Origin: Acidobacteriaceae bacterium
GTDB lineage: Bacteria; Acidobacteriota; Terriglobia; Terriglobales; Acidobacteriaceae
DNA length: 64,000 nucleotides
Direction of reading: 5' to 3'
Assembly (NCBI GenBank): GCA_030038195.1
Contig: JASHPJ010000030.1
Coordinates: 1-64,000 of the forward strand
Part shown: one piece after another, positions 46,905 through 56,492 of the stretch
How the letters are laid out: each line of letters begins with the position of its first letter
Numbering within the stretch: position 1 is the first letter of the stretch
Program-made: the position numbers and the translations under genes
Notes under the pieces: generated by a model
The model's input: only the letters and a program-made list of their open reading frames with translations
Database searches by the model: none
What the model was told of the DNA's origin: nothing

Positions 46905-47478
46905 GAAACTCGCCACAGGAGCCGGCGCCGAGGGGACATAGCGCCATAAATTGTGGCTAAAGACGTAAGAGGAGCCGAAGGGGAGCTCGCCGCCGAAGAG
47001 CCAAAATTGCCACTGTTGTCAACCCAACTCGACGCTCCATACACACTTCCCGTCCCGTTGCCGGCAGCGGGCGTCCCTAACGTACCATCGACAGCGGGAC
47101 CGCTACAACCGCCGATGTAGGCGCTGGCGCAGGAGAAAAGCGCGTTGTTTCCTCCCATCCATGCCTATTGTTTCGTGGATGGATTGAACTCCAAAGAACC
47201 TGCGTGTCGCCCAAGTTGCCATTGGCGTCGAAACGACTACCGCTGAAGAGCCACAGGTCGCCCTTTTGATCGGTTCGGGTGACTCCCTGATTTCTGCCGC
47301 CGGAAAGATTTCCAGGAGACGCTTGGCTCAATACTCCATAGACTCCTGGTTGCGCGCCTGTGTCGCCGAGTGTACTGCTGCCTGCAATCCGGCCCAAGCA
47401 TCGCTCTGTGCTCTCGCTGCCAGGCACATAAACGCAATTGCACAGAAGGCAAGACACATTATCGCCGAGCGAGGCGCT
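46905..47478 (-). pseudogene. Kelch/galactose-oxidase-like secreted repeat protein, disabled by three 1-nt deletions and one nonsense codon
   Basis: Minus-strand fragments in successive frames: IMCLAFCAIAFMCLAARAQSDAWA / IAGSSTLGDTGAQPGVYGVLSQASPGNLSGGRNQGVTRTDQKGDLWLFSGSRFDANGNLGDTQVLW / EFNPSTKQ*AWMGGNNALFSCASAYIGGCSGPAVDGTLGTPAAGNGTGSVYGASSWVDNSGNF / LFGGELPFGSSYVFSHNLWRYVP. Confidence 0.8.
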
Positions 47479-47713
47479 CGGCGTGCCGTGCAAGCCGCCC
47501 TTTGTTGAGGTTTTCAAAAACATCCAATCCGTGTGCAAGATAGCGGAAATTTATTCATGGAAACACATTTTATTAATCTTATTTTCCCGTGTAATCTGCG
47601 GATCTTGCGGCATGAGACATATATGCCTCAGCGTCTCCCATGTTTCATGTGGCCATGTCGCATTTATTTAGAATGAGTTAAGCACGGCAAATTCCCACAG
47701 ATTGCCAGTGTGG

Positions 47714-47862
47714 TGTCACAGAAGTTCATAGCATAAGTTGAAGTCCCGAACCGCAGGTCCCGCCACGGCGGATCTTTGACCTTCGACTCCGTTTGGCCGA
47801 AAAATCGGCCAAACCTCGCTCAGGATGACAGCGGTATTTATGTCATGAACTTCAGAGACATG
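47714..47862. repeat. Dispersed intergenic repeat family 1, copy C, with terminal inverted repeats
   Basis: TIRs TGTCACAGAAGTTCATAGCATAA / TTATGTCATGAACTTCAGAGACA; core AACCGCAGGTCCCGCCACGGCGGATCTTTGACCTTCGACTCCG...GCTCAGGATGACAG; internal GTTTGGCCGA-AAAA-TCGGCCAAAC hairpin. Confidence 0.75.
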
Positions 47863-47864
47863 AT

Positions 47865-48022
47865 CTAGAAGGTGTTTCAAAATCTCCTTCTGTGTCCCCG
47901 AACCGTTCCCTCAAGGGCTAAAGCCCGTAGTTCTATTGCTTTCGTTACGGCACCCTTCGACAAGCTCAGGGCAGGCTCAAAGCCGTGCCCTTTCAAAACC
48001 GGGTTTTTGAAACAGCTTCTAG
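47865..48022. repeat. Dispersed intergenic repeat family 2, copy with 18-bp TIRs
   Basis: CTAGAAGGTGTTTCAAAA (47865-47882) / TTTTGAAACAGCTTCTAG (48005-48022), one mismatch; interior CACCCTTCGACAAGCTCAGGGCAGGCTCAAAGCCGTGCCCTTTCAAAA. Confidence 0.8.
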
Positions 48023-48087
48023 GGCAAGCAGACTCCAAGAGCATCTGCGTGCGGCTCACACGGCGGATTCAGGTATTCTGTGAACAA

Positions 48088-49779
48088 ATGCAATCCCTTA
48101 CCCGCAGACAGATCATTGAAGGTTTGGCCTGCTCCGGTTTTGCAGTATCCCCCGGAGCAAATTTTTTCCATCCCTCTCAAACAGCAGGATCGGGGAGCAA
48201 AACGGTAACCTTCCTCGATATCCTGCGCGCTCCGGATTTCGTCATCGCATTCTGCGGCCTTGATCAGCCAAAGCGGCTCAGCCGCTCGGGTACGCAATGG
48301 ACCGGAACAGGGTTGCTGGTCACCATCATTCCACAGCCTGATCGTCTGCCGATCGCTGTAGCGACGACAACTGCTCGTCCTACCCATATCCAGTTGCGGT
48401 GGAGCGTCTCTGTTGAACCCGGGCTCCTCGTTTTGGGCGACGCATGGGAGCGCAGCTATGGAGATCTGCGCTGGGAATCGCTGGTTCCGGAACGCGTCCT
48501 GCCCTGGTACTTCCTCACTGCCGACCGCGAGTCCCTGCATGGATACGGTGTAAAGACCGGGGCTGGGGCTCTCTGCTTCTGGCAGATCGATCCGCAGGGC
48601 ATCTCACTCTGGCTCAATCTGAGCAACGGAGGCTCCGGTGTTGCGCTGGGTGAAAGAGAATTGCTCGCCGCCACCGTAGTTACACGGCAGGGCGACCGCG
48701 GTGCAAATGCCCTCGATGCTGCGCGTGCCTTCTGCCGCAGGATGTGTGACACTCCTCGCCCCGCAACGACGATCTACGGCAGCAACGACTGGTATTACTC
48801 CTATGGCCGAAACACGGCCGCTCAGATCATTCGAGATACGGAGTTGATGGCGTCTCTCGCGCCAACCCGCGGGCCACGGCCCTTTACCGTCATCGATGAC
48901 GGCTGGAAAAACAAGGAAGCCTATCCCGATATGGCAGCGTTGTCCGCCACAATCCGCAGCCACAATGTGCGGGCTGGCCTGTGGATTCGTCCGTTGCAAG
49001 CGGATGCCGACACGCCAGCCGACCTGCTTCTGCCCAATGCGCGATTCGGGAACAACACGAGCCACGAAACCAACCTCGCTTTCGACCCAACCGTTCCGGA
49101 AGCGCTGGAACGTGTGCTGGCCAAAGTGACCCAAGCCATCGGCTGGGGCTATGAACTGATTAAACATGATTTTTCCACTTACGACCTCCTCGGGCAGTGG
49201 GGGTTTGAAATGCATGCCCAGCCTACGCTTTCAGGCTGGAGTTTCCATGATCGCAGCAAAACCAACGCCGAGATCCTCCGCGGCTTGTACGAGGCGATTC
49301 GCCAAGCTGCCGGGAAGCGCACGCTCCTGATCGGCTGCAACACCGTCGGCCACCTCGGTGCCGGCATCTTCGATGCACAGCGGATAGGCGATGACGTGAG
49401 CGGTAAGATCTGGGAACGCACGCGGCGCATGGGGGTGAACACACTGGCTTTCAGGTTGCCCCAGCATCGAGCATTCTTTGCACTCGATGCCGACTGCGTA
49501 CCGATCACGACAGAGACGCCGTGGTCCTGCAATCGACAATGGCTCGATCTGGTGGCCAGGAGCGGGACCGTGCTCCTGGTCTCACCCCAGCCCGCAGCCA
49601 TGGGGCTGGAGCAGCGCGATGCCGTACGTGCGGCATTCGAGATTGCCACGAGCGGGACAGAGACAGCTGCGATTGATTGGCAGAGTAACACCACGCCGGG
49701 CCACTGGCAATTCCGGCCCGGGACGGAGAAAAACTACGACTGGTATCAAAACAGCGGGGCATGGCCATTCGGGATTTGA
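48088..49779 (+). CDS. Alpha-galactosidase-like glycoside hydrolase (clan GH-D type)
   Basis: TIYGSNDWYYSYGRNTAAQIIRDTELM...PFTVIDDGWKNKEAYPDMAALSATIRSHNVRAGLWIRPL...ELIKHDFSTYDLLGQWGFEM...RTLLIGCNTVGHLGAGIFDAQRIGDDVSG; ATG 48088 preferred because the upstream ORF part lies in repeat sequence. Confidence 0.75.
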   Translation: MQSLTRRQIIEGLACSGFAVSPGANFFHPSQTAGSGSKTVTFLDILRAPDFVIAFCGLDQPKRLSRSGTQWTGTGLLVTIIPQPDRLPIAVATTTARPTHIQLRWSVSVEPGLLVLGDAWERSYGDLRWESLVPERVLPWYFLTADRESLHGYGVKTGAGALCFWQIDPQGISLWLNLSNGGSGVALGERELLAATVVTRQGDRGANALDAARAFCRRMCDTPRPATTIYGSNDWYYSYGRNTAAQIIRDTELMASLAPTRGPRPFTVIDDGWKNKEAYPDMAALSATIRSHNVRAGLWIRPLQADADTPADLLLPNARFGNNTSHETNLAFDPTVPEALERVLAKVTQAIGWGYELIKHDFSTYDLLGQWGFEMHAQPTLSGWSFHDRSKTNAEILRGLYEAIRQAAGKRTLLIGCNTVGHLGAGIFDAQRIGDDVSGKIWERTRRMGVNTLAFRLPQHRAFFALDADCVPITTETPWSCNRQWLDLVARSGTVLLVSPQPAAMGLEQRDAVRAAFEIATSGTETAAIDWQSNTTPGHWQFRPGTEKNYDWYQNSGAWPFGI

Positions 49780-49990
49780 TCCGCCGTGACCGTTCTTTGT
49801 CACAACCTACCAGGGATCGCCGCATCGCCGTCGGTGCGAACTTCATAGCCACCCGGCGGTTCACGTCTGTAGGGATGAATTCAGGACAAGTCTCTGCTGG
49901 TTCAGGTTTTTCTGTCCATGAGGACTGAGCCGCGGCTACAATTGCCGCTGAACAGATCAACGAAGCGACAACGAATTTGTCGGCCTTCAT
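49780..49990 (-). pseudogene. Truncated 5' remnant of a secreted protein, translationally coupled to the upstream GH gene
   Basis: MKADKFVVASLICSAAIVAAAQSSWTEKPEPAETCPEFIPT signal peptide starting in an ATGA overlap; frame then runs antisense to the convergent alpha-galactosidase. Confidence 0.4.
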
Positions 49991-51615
49991 CACTGGGCAT
50001 TTCGCAGCGCAGTGTTCATTTGCGGTTTACCGGAGATTGAAAATTGTAGCGTAGTCAATTCTTTGGCGCGCGCGACAACGGTCCCATCGCAGAGGACTTC
50101 GAGCCCACTACCGCTGTGGTACCGGGTACCATCGCGGTCATAGAGAATCGTCAGCAAGTGCCCATGGTACGGAACACCGTCCAAGGCAAAGTAATTCCAT
50201 TTCCCAGGTGGAATCAACGGGCGCAGCGTCAACTCATTCCCAGGCGCTGGCCGCAGCCCGATGAGGCCTGTAATAATAAGGTCCGCAAATCCGGAATGAT
50301 TGTAGTATCGGCCGCGGTTTGGAGGCGGCTGGCGGAGGGAAATCAGAATGTTTCGGGCGATCCATTGGCCGGTATCCGGATCGAGATCTTCATCGATCCA
50401 TGGAATCACTTTGCCATTCGGCAACCGGATGTGTTGGGAATAAGCATAAGTTTGCAGGAGACGAAAGTAATTTTCCCTGGTCATTACGCTTTGCCTTGGG
50501 CCGTCCAGGAGATTTGCAAGTGCTACTAATGTCTGCGTTGTGGCATACGGCCACGACGGCCCGTTCCAAAGGCATTCATGCCTCACTTTATAGTCAAACC
50601 TGGGATTACGCCGCTCGGCAGTCGTTGGTCCGTATCTGCCCCAAAAGCCCTCCGGATCAAAGAGGAGTTGCCAAGCCGAATCGTGCTGCACGGACGGTAA
50701 ATTAAAATACCAGGGGATATACCCTATCAGCTCCCGATCTCCAGTCCAGCCGTCGTCATCATGGCGCGCGACTGTCTCATAGAAGCCGTCGTGCGGATTC
50801 CAGAGTCGCTTCTCGACGAGTACGCGGAGATGAGCGGCTTTCACGCGATAGGCTTGCGCCACCTCTTCTTGGCCCGCCATTTCGGCGATCCGTGAGATGG
50901 CGATGGCATCGCCGTACATATAGCTGTTGATAGTCGGCCGGTAGCCATTCCCGCTGATGCTGTCTTCCATTCCATCGCGGTCATCGATCTGCCAAAACAG
51001 CCCATTGGAGTCCTGGTGTGTCCGCTCCCAAGCTTCGTAATTCTTTCCCAAGGCCGGCAGCAGGCTTATGGTAAAAGTCCGGTTCCCTGTTGCAAGAAAC
51101 AACTGGTACACAGAATCAGCGGCCCAGAAGCTATACCGCCGAGGTTCACCATCCGGCCCAAACCAGAAGCTTGTGTAGTCGTCAACGTACTCTGGATCGC
51201 GTAGCCAACGCGCTTCTCGTATGTGATGGCCTGCCGCCGCATCGATCATGTTGCGCTTTCCTGACCAGGGCACATCATCAAGAAATTCACTGATCAAATA
51301 TCCGTCGGGAGTTGGCATGATGTGTTTTTGGAAGGCATACCAGCGGAAGTAATAAATCCGCTCCATCTCCTTGTCGGGAATATCGAGCCAAGGAATATTA
51401 GCAACGAACCAGTCCCACGGCATAGGCGGCGCGGTTCCGAGCATCTGCCGCTCGTCATTGGCGAACTCCACAAAGTAATGCTGATAGTTGGCTGGTTGAA
51501 GCACAAGATGGTTAGCGGCCCGTTGCTGTCCGGCGCAGACCCTCCAGCTTGCTAGCAGAAGCACCAGAGCTACCACGCAATTCCAGCGAACAATAGAGCG
51601 CCCCCAAGTCATCAT
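49990..51615 (-). CDS. MGH1/GH63-like (alpha/alpha-toroid) glycosidase, secreted
   Basis: LWNPHDGFYETVARHDDDGWTGDRELIGYIPWYFNLP...FGRYGPTTAERRNPRFDYKVRHECLWNGPSWPYATTQTLVALANLL; signal peptide after MMTWGRSIVRWNCVVALVLLLASWRVCAG; ATGA overlap with the upstream gene. Confidence 0.8.
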   Translation of the reverse strand: MMTWGRSIVRWNCVVALVLLLASWRVCAGQQRAANHLVLQPANYQHYFVEFANDERQMLGTAPPMPWDWFVANIPWLDIPDKEMERIYYFRWYAFQKHIMPTPDGYLISEFLDDVPWSGKRNMIDAAAGHHIREARWLRDPEYVDDYTSFWFGPDGEPRRYSFWAADSVYQLFLATGNRTFTISLLPALGKNYEAWERTHQDSNGLFWQIDDRDGMEDSISGNGYRPTINSYMYGDAIAISRIAEMAGQEEVAQAYRVKAAHLRVLVEKRLWNPHDGFYETVARHDDDGWTGDRELIGYIPWYFNLPSVQHDSAWQLLFDPEGFWGRYGPTTAERRNPRFDYKVRHECLWNGPSWPYATTQTLVALANLLDGPRQSVMTRENYFRLLQTYAYSQHIRLPNGKVIPWIDEDLDPDTGQWIARNILISLRQPPPNRGRYYNHSGFADLIITGLIGLRPAPGNELTLRPLIPPGKWNYFALDGVPYHGHLLTILYDRDGTRYHSGSGLEVLCDGTVVARAKELTTLQFSISGKPQMNTALRNAQ

Positions 51616-52592
51616 GATTCCGCCACGAATCCCAAGCTCTCCTCTGAGCGCGTCACCAGCCCAATCTGTTCCAGATGGTTGTTTCGGCCGTTGTACCAAA
51701 GCTTCCAGCCACCATTGGAGTAGACCGCGAAGGGCTTATAACACGCGTCGGCATCCCAACCACCGGGGGTGGGCCGTACGATTGGGTTTTCCGCATGACG
51801 AACCCAGCCTGTGATCCCATCCTTTGACCGCGCCAGCCCGATCTGCGCGTGATCGATGTCGCGGAAACCGATATAAAAGGCGTAATACCAACCTTTCCAG
51901 AGCAATACCTGGGCGGCAGCAACGCGGTTCTTTTCCCACTCAAATCGAGGATCGGGCGTGAGAACTGGATTGGCCGCGTACTTATCCCATCTCAGGCCGT
52001 CCTTGCTTGTCGCGTAGCCAATGGCGTTCGGTTCGTATTGCTGGCCACCGGAATACCACATCTTCCATAAGCGATCCGCCGCATCCCACATCACGTGCGG
52101 GCACATTACTGCAACATCTTCCCATGGTGCTTCGGAGACAAGAACCGGCTTCTCTGATTGGCGCACCCAGGCGATTCCGTCGGCGCTCGTCGCATAACCG
52201 ATTGCGGACCTCCCCTTCGCCTGGCCTGTATACCACATGTGATATCCATCCTTGCGGTGTACTACGATGGGGCGATTGATATCGTCTTCCCACCCGGTCT
52301 CGGTGCGAGGTCCGAGGACGATCTCCGGTGGCTTCCAATGAATTCCGTTAATACTTTCCGTAATGGCAACACTCTGCTTGGGGCGCCAGGAAACCCACAT
52401 CCTGAATTTTCCTAATTCCCGCAGTACGCAGATGTCGAAACACGTTCCATATTGCCCACCAAGAACCGGGTTCCCTTCATACTTTACCCACCCGGCATAC
52501 TTTCCTGGATTCGTTGCACTGAACGCGTAGGTCAAGTAAGACTCCGTAGTCAGGTATCCCAGAGCCAGCATCAAATCTCTTCTTGTCAACAT
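51612..52592 (-). CDS. Five-bladed beta-propeller glycosidase-like protein (GH43/GH130-like)
   Basis: WVKYEGNPVLGGQYGTCFDICVLRELGKFRMWVSWRPKQSVAITESINGIHW...YHMWYTGQAKGRSAIGYATSADGIAW...WKMWYSGGQQYEPNAIGYATSKDGLRW repeats. Confidence 0.8.
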   Translation of the reverse strand: MLTRRDLMLALGYLTTESYLTYAFSATNPGKYAGWVKYEGNPVLGGQYGTCFDICVLRELGKFRMWVSWRPKQSVAITESINGIHWKPPEIVLGPRTETGWEDDINRPIVVHRKDGYHMWYTGQAKGRSAIGYATSADGIAWVRQSEKPVLVSEAPWEDVAVMCPHVMWDAADRLWKMWYSGGQQYEPNAIGYATSKDGLRWDKYAANPVLTPDPRFEWEKNRVAAAQVLLWKGWYYAFYIGFRDIDHAQIGLARSKDGITGWVRHAENPIVRPTPGGWDADACYKPFAVYSNGGWKLWYNGRNNHLEQIGLVTRSEESLGFVAES

Positions 52593-52758
52593 TGCTTCCT
52601 CGACAGTGTCTTATTCGTTCCACCGGCCAAAACCGGAATCTAACTTGTGTAACTAACCTTCTGAGCAAATCGTACAAACGTGATGGGTGGTTCCCGTGAG
52701 CCCACCTTTTCTTGCGATGGGCCCACGGAAGTAACTCTAGCCGATTGCGCACAGCAGC

Positions 52759-55700
52759 TCAGAAAATCGCGTGGAACGACAATTGAATACTTCTTGGAGC
52801 ATTGGCGGTGCTGATAATGCCAAAGCCCTGTGTGTTCGGTCCTACTGTATTGTTGTAGCCTGGGCTGTTCAGCACAGTGTGATTCAACGCGTTAAATGCC
52901 TCGGCATGGAAATTAAGCTTTACCGACTCCCAAATTCCGAAATCCTTGTCGAGACTTGCATTGAAGTCTTCAATACCCGAAGCAGGCCCCTTCCAGACAC
53001 CAGCCGTAGCATTGCCAAGGAACATCCGCTGTCCCACCCCAGGTAATGTGGTCGGTACACCACTCACAAGCGCCTGATCCGCTCTAACGAATTTGCTCGG
53101 ATCAAGCCAGCTCACACCGATCATCGATCCGCCCGACATGACGACCTGTTTACGATTAGAAAGCAGCGCGCCGCCTCCGGTATAGTTCGCATAACATCCG
53201 GCCGAACTGAAGTTGAACTCGTTGCAGTTGTAATCTGCCACACTCCCGTAGCCGCCGGTGCTTGCCGTTCCGGTCCCACCGATCGCCCAACCATCAAAAA
53301 TTTTGTCGGCTAACGTGTGCTGGCGCAGGAATAAGGGAAGCCTGTAACGGAACGCCGCGGTCATCTGGTGCACCGTACCTGGGCTGTAGTAATCCAGTGC
53401 GCAGTCTGCCAGATATCGGCAGCCCTGTTGAGCCGAGGTACTGCTGTACGTATAAGTTCCCAGCAGTGTTAGACCATACGAGTACCTCTTGTTAACCTCC
53501 ACCTGCAGGGAGTTATACCAGGAGTTGTAATCGGAGTAAAAGGTGGTGATTCCGTTGAACCCGGCCGGATAGTATGGCTCGCGTGACAGAATGTTCGCGG
53601 CGTCATTCGTGCTCCCTCCAGGGACAAAGATGGGCCAGTTCTGGTTGTGCGTCTCGAATAAATGAGTTCCGTGGGTTGCAACCCACGCCGCGGAAAAGAC
53701 GTATGTATTGATCGGCTCGATTTCAAATTCCAGATTGAACTTGTCATACAAGCCGTTATTGAAATTCTTCGCGATTGCCTGAGTGGAAAGGGGATTCGGA
53801 AAGACCAACGTAGCGGCTGCCGAAGATCCTGCTGTTGGTGCCGAAAACGGGAATGGAACGCTGCCGTATTGTGCGTAAGGCTGAGAGAGATCAAGTCCCG
53901 GTCCTTGAGTGGGGTAATAGTCGACGCCGAAAGGCGCTGCTGTCGTATAGTTGTTGAAATTCAACAGATACTCATAATCCGTGTAGAGTCCGTAACCGCC
54001 TTTGAGTGCAGCCTTGTGATTTCCCAGAAGGTCCCACGCGAACGAAAACCGGGGTCCCACGTTGTAGGCGTTGCCGGATAAGTTCGCCGGGATTCCACGA
54101 TCTCCAACTGTAACCAGCCCGACCGGCGCTGTTGGAAACACCGTCGATGCCTGACCTGGACGGAAAGTTACAAAACGGTTCTTCTCTTCTGTGATTCCAA
54201 AGTATGGTTGGAGGCGCGCGCCGATCATGACTGTCAATCGCGACTTCAGCTTCACCGTATCCTGAATGTACGCTTCCCGCGCCGGATAGTTCACGATAAG
54301 ATTCTGCGTGCTGTTTTGAGAAAAACTGGCGCCGAATTGGCCAAGAGGCCCACCATTCAGCAGCATATCCGCAATGCCATTGCCTGTACCGCCATAGACA
54401 CTGTCGGAGTCCTGAAACGAGACGTTGCCTCCCGCGCCCCAGGTCTGATTAAAGACCTCATGGTAGTTGCGGAATTCCAGGCCGGCTTTGATGGTGTGGC
54501 GCCCCTTAGTCCAGGTGAAATTGTCCGTGATATCCCAGGTGTGTTGCGTCATCGGATTTACGTACCCGTTGTAAATGCCCATGCCCATACTGCGTGGAGT
54601 AGAGATTTGCTGAACATTCGGTGCCAGATGATCACCTACCGAGTTAATTCCCGTGTTTGATGGATTCACTATCCCTGTACAAGGCGCGCATGTGTTCGTA
54701 ACTGAAATCTCGGTCTGGGTAATGCCCAAAACGAAGTTGTTCAGCATCGAAGGCGTGATGGTGTAGGTATCATTCACGGCCCAGACCTTCGTCTGGTCGG
54801 GTTCGCCCCAGGTTGCCTGGGGATTGGGATACTGAGTTGCCCACGATGCTTCCCCGAATTCGTCGTACATATCCTGGAAAGTCGGGTTGTCGTTGTACCA
54901 CCAGAGGCTGCCGAAGACCCGGTTCTTGCTGCCGAGATTCTCGTCGATGCGCACCATCCAAGTCTGAATGAGCGTTTCGTAATTCGGATTCCATGTAAAC
55001 GTGTCGTTTCCGCTGGTTGGCTCGGGCATGATTGCTGTGCCGCCGGAAGAGTTGAGGGCTTGCCCCATGGGGCCGAAGTCCGATGCAGGAATGATCGGCA
55101 TCGGCGCGCCATTGACAATTGGAACCCCGTCTGGCGAATTGGTGAAATCGCCGCTGCGTTCGGCGTCAGTAATGGTCTGTCCGCTCGTTGTCGAATTCTT
55201 CGACGTATTGGTGCGCTCATATGAGACGAAGAAGAATGTCCGGTTCTTGCCGTTGTAGAGTTTAGGCAGCCATACTGGACCGCCTACATTGCCGCCGTAC
55301 CACTCCTGGTGAAATGGCTGGCGCGGAATGCCCTGGAAGTTGTTTGACCAGGAGTTCGCGTTCCATGCGCCATTTTGCAAATAGGTCCAGAACTGCCCGT
55401 GAAAGTCGTTGGTGCCGTTTTTCAGCGTGGCCTCAATCTGTCCGCCGGCGCCACGGGCCACCGAGGCGTCAGGAAGCGCCGAAGACACGCTAAATTCGGC
55501 GGTGTTCTCTGACTGTGGGAAGTTGGCTGCTGCAGAGCCATGCATGTAATCATTCATGGCTGCGCCGTCGATTTCGTAATTGTTGGTCAGTTGCGAAACG
55601 CCGTTGAAGCTGGTCACTGGGATGTAGTAACTGGCGCCGGTTCCAGCCGCTGTTGCACCCGGCATCAACACTTCCATTGATTCGCGTGGGTCGCGCCCTT

Positions 55701-56211
55701 CAACCGGAATTGCTTCCATGAGATCGGGTTCAATTGTGGTCAGATTGTTTGCCGTTTCTGTATCCACCATGGCGGACGACCCCGAGACTGTGATGGTCTG
55801 AGTCTCCGTCCCCACTTGCAGTGTCACAGGAAGTGTGGCGAACCCTCCCGCATGAAGGATGACCTCGTTCGCCACAAAAGTCTTAAAACCAGAGGCTGTG
55901 CAAGTGACCGTGTACGTCCCGGCGGCAATTGAAACAAATTGGTAGAACCCGGCGCCATCGCTCGTTACTTTTGCCTCAATACCGGTGTTCACGTTGTGCG
56001 CGACGATCGCTGCATTCGGTATCACCGCGCCACTCGGGTCCGTGACCGTGCCCGCGAGCGATGCCGAAATGTCAACTTGGGCCCATACCGGCCTTCCGCA
56101 GAGCGCGATGCTGACGACAGAGAAGATGACCGCCAGCATGTATGCAAAGCGGTAAAGGTGGTGCCGCTTTCCCGACTTGCTCAAATCTGTGCGTTTTTCC
56201 TGAAAATGCAT
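52759..56211 (-). CDS. Oar/TonB-dependent-receptor-type outer-membrane protein with carboxypeptidase-regulatory-like N-terminus
   Basis: Signal peptide; VDISASLAGTVTDPSGAVIPNAAIVAHNVNTGIEAKVTSDGAGFYQFVSIAAGTYTVTCTASGFKTFVANEVILHAGGFATLPVTLQVG; barrel-like C-terminus ending in aromatic F (SIQLSFHAIF). Confidence 0.92.
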   Translation of the reverse strand: MHFQEKRTDLSKSGKRHHLYRFAYMLAVIFSVVSIALCGRPVWAQVDISASLAGTVTDPSGAVIPNAAIVAHNVNTGIEAKVTSDGAGFYQFVSIAAGTYTVTCTASGFKTFVANEVILHAGGFATLPVTLQVGTETQTITVSGSSAMVDTETANNLTTIEPDLMEAIPVEGRDPRESMEVLMPGATAAGTGASYYIPVTSFNGVSQLTNNYEIDGAAMNDYMHGSAAANFPQSENTAEFSVSSALPDASVARGAGGQIEATLKNGTNDFHGQFWTYLQNGAWNANSWSNNFQGIPRQPFHQEWYGGNVGGPVWLPKLYNGKNRTFFFVSYERTNTSKNSTTSGQTITDAERSGDFTNSPDGVPIVNGAPMPIIPASDFGPMGQALNSSGGTAIMPEPTSGNDTFTWNPNYETLIQTWMVRIDENLGSKNRVFGSLWWYNDNPTFQDMYDEFGEASWATQYPNPQATWGEPDQTKVWAVNDTYTITPSMLNNFVLGITQTEISVTNTCAPCTGIVNPSNTGINSVGDHLAPNVQQISTPRSMGMGIYNGYVNPMTQHTWDITDNFTWTKGRHTIKAGLEFRNYHEVFNQTWGAGGNVSFQDSDSVYGGTGNGIADMLLNGGPLGQFGASFSQNSTQNLIVNYPAREAYIQDTVKLKSRLTVMIGARLQPYFGITEEKNRFVTFRPGQASTVFPTAPVGLVTVGDRGIPANLSGNAYNVGPRFSFAWDLLGNHKAALKGGYGLYTDYEYLLNFNNYTTAAPFGVDYYPTQGPGLDLSQPYAQYGSVPFPFSAPTAGSSAAATLVFPNPLSTQAIAKNFNNGLYDKFNLEFEIEPINTYVFSAAWVATHGTHLFETHNQNWPIFVPGGSTNDAANILSREPYYPAGFNGITTFYSDYNSWYNSLQVEVNKRYSYGLTLLGTYTYSSTSAQQGCRYLADCALDYYSPGTVHQMTAAFRYRLPLFLRQHTLADKIFDGWAIGGTGTASTGGYGSVADYNCNEFNFSSAGCYANYTGGGALLSNRKQVVMSGGSMIGVSWLDPSKFVRADQALVSGVPTTLPGVGQRMFLGNATAGVWKGPASGIEDFNASLDKDFGIWESVKLNFHAEAFNALNHTVLNSPGYNNTVGPNTQGFGIISTANAPRSIQLSFHAIF

Positions 56212-56357
56212 TTTTGCCCCCTCTTGAACTCTGGACTGTTACACATCTCGATGCCGCCGCGTTGCGCTTCTGGCGCTTTTACACTCCACGGTCTCTCGCA
56301 GGCCCGGCCGACTACCGCAACCCCTTCACGGCACTGAAACGAATGCCACTGAAACCG

Positions 56358-56367
56358 TGAAAACGTT
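56358..56367. promoter_or_regulatory. TGAAAACGTT motif with flanking repeats upstream of the TonB-type receptor
   Basis: CACTGAAACGAATGCCACTGAAACCGTGAAAACGTT; core shared with 45687-45696. Confidence 0.3.
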
Positions 56368-56492
56368 AGACTTTCATCTATTCACTTGTCATGATGGCAA
56401 TGGACCAATTTGCAATGATGCATTTGCACTATGCCAGGAGAGTCGGGGATGGTGCAGGCCGCCAGACGGGTGCGAACGGCGAATGTCTGCAG

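Noticed and set aside
47872-48087. N-terminal 72 aa of the 635-aa plus ORF
   Set aside because: Encoded inside repeat family 2; ATG 48088 is the sensible start.
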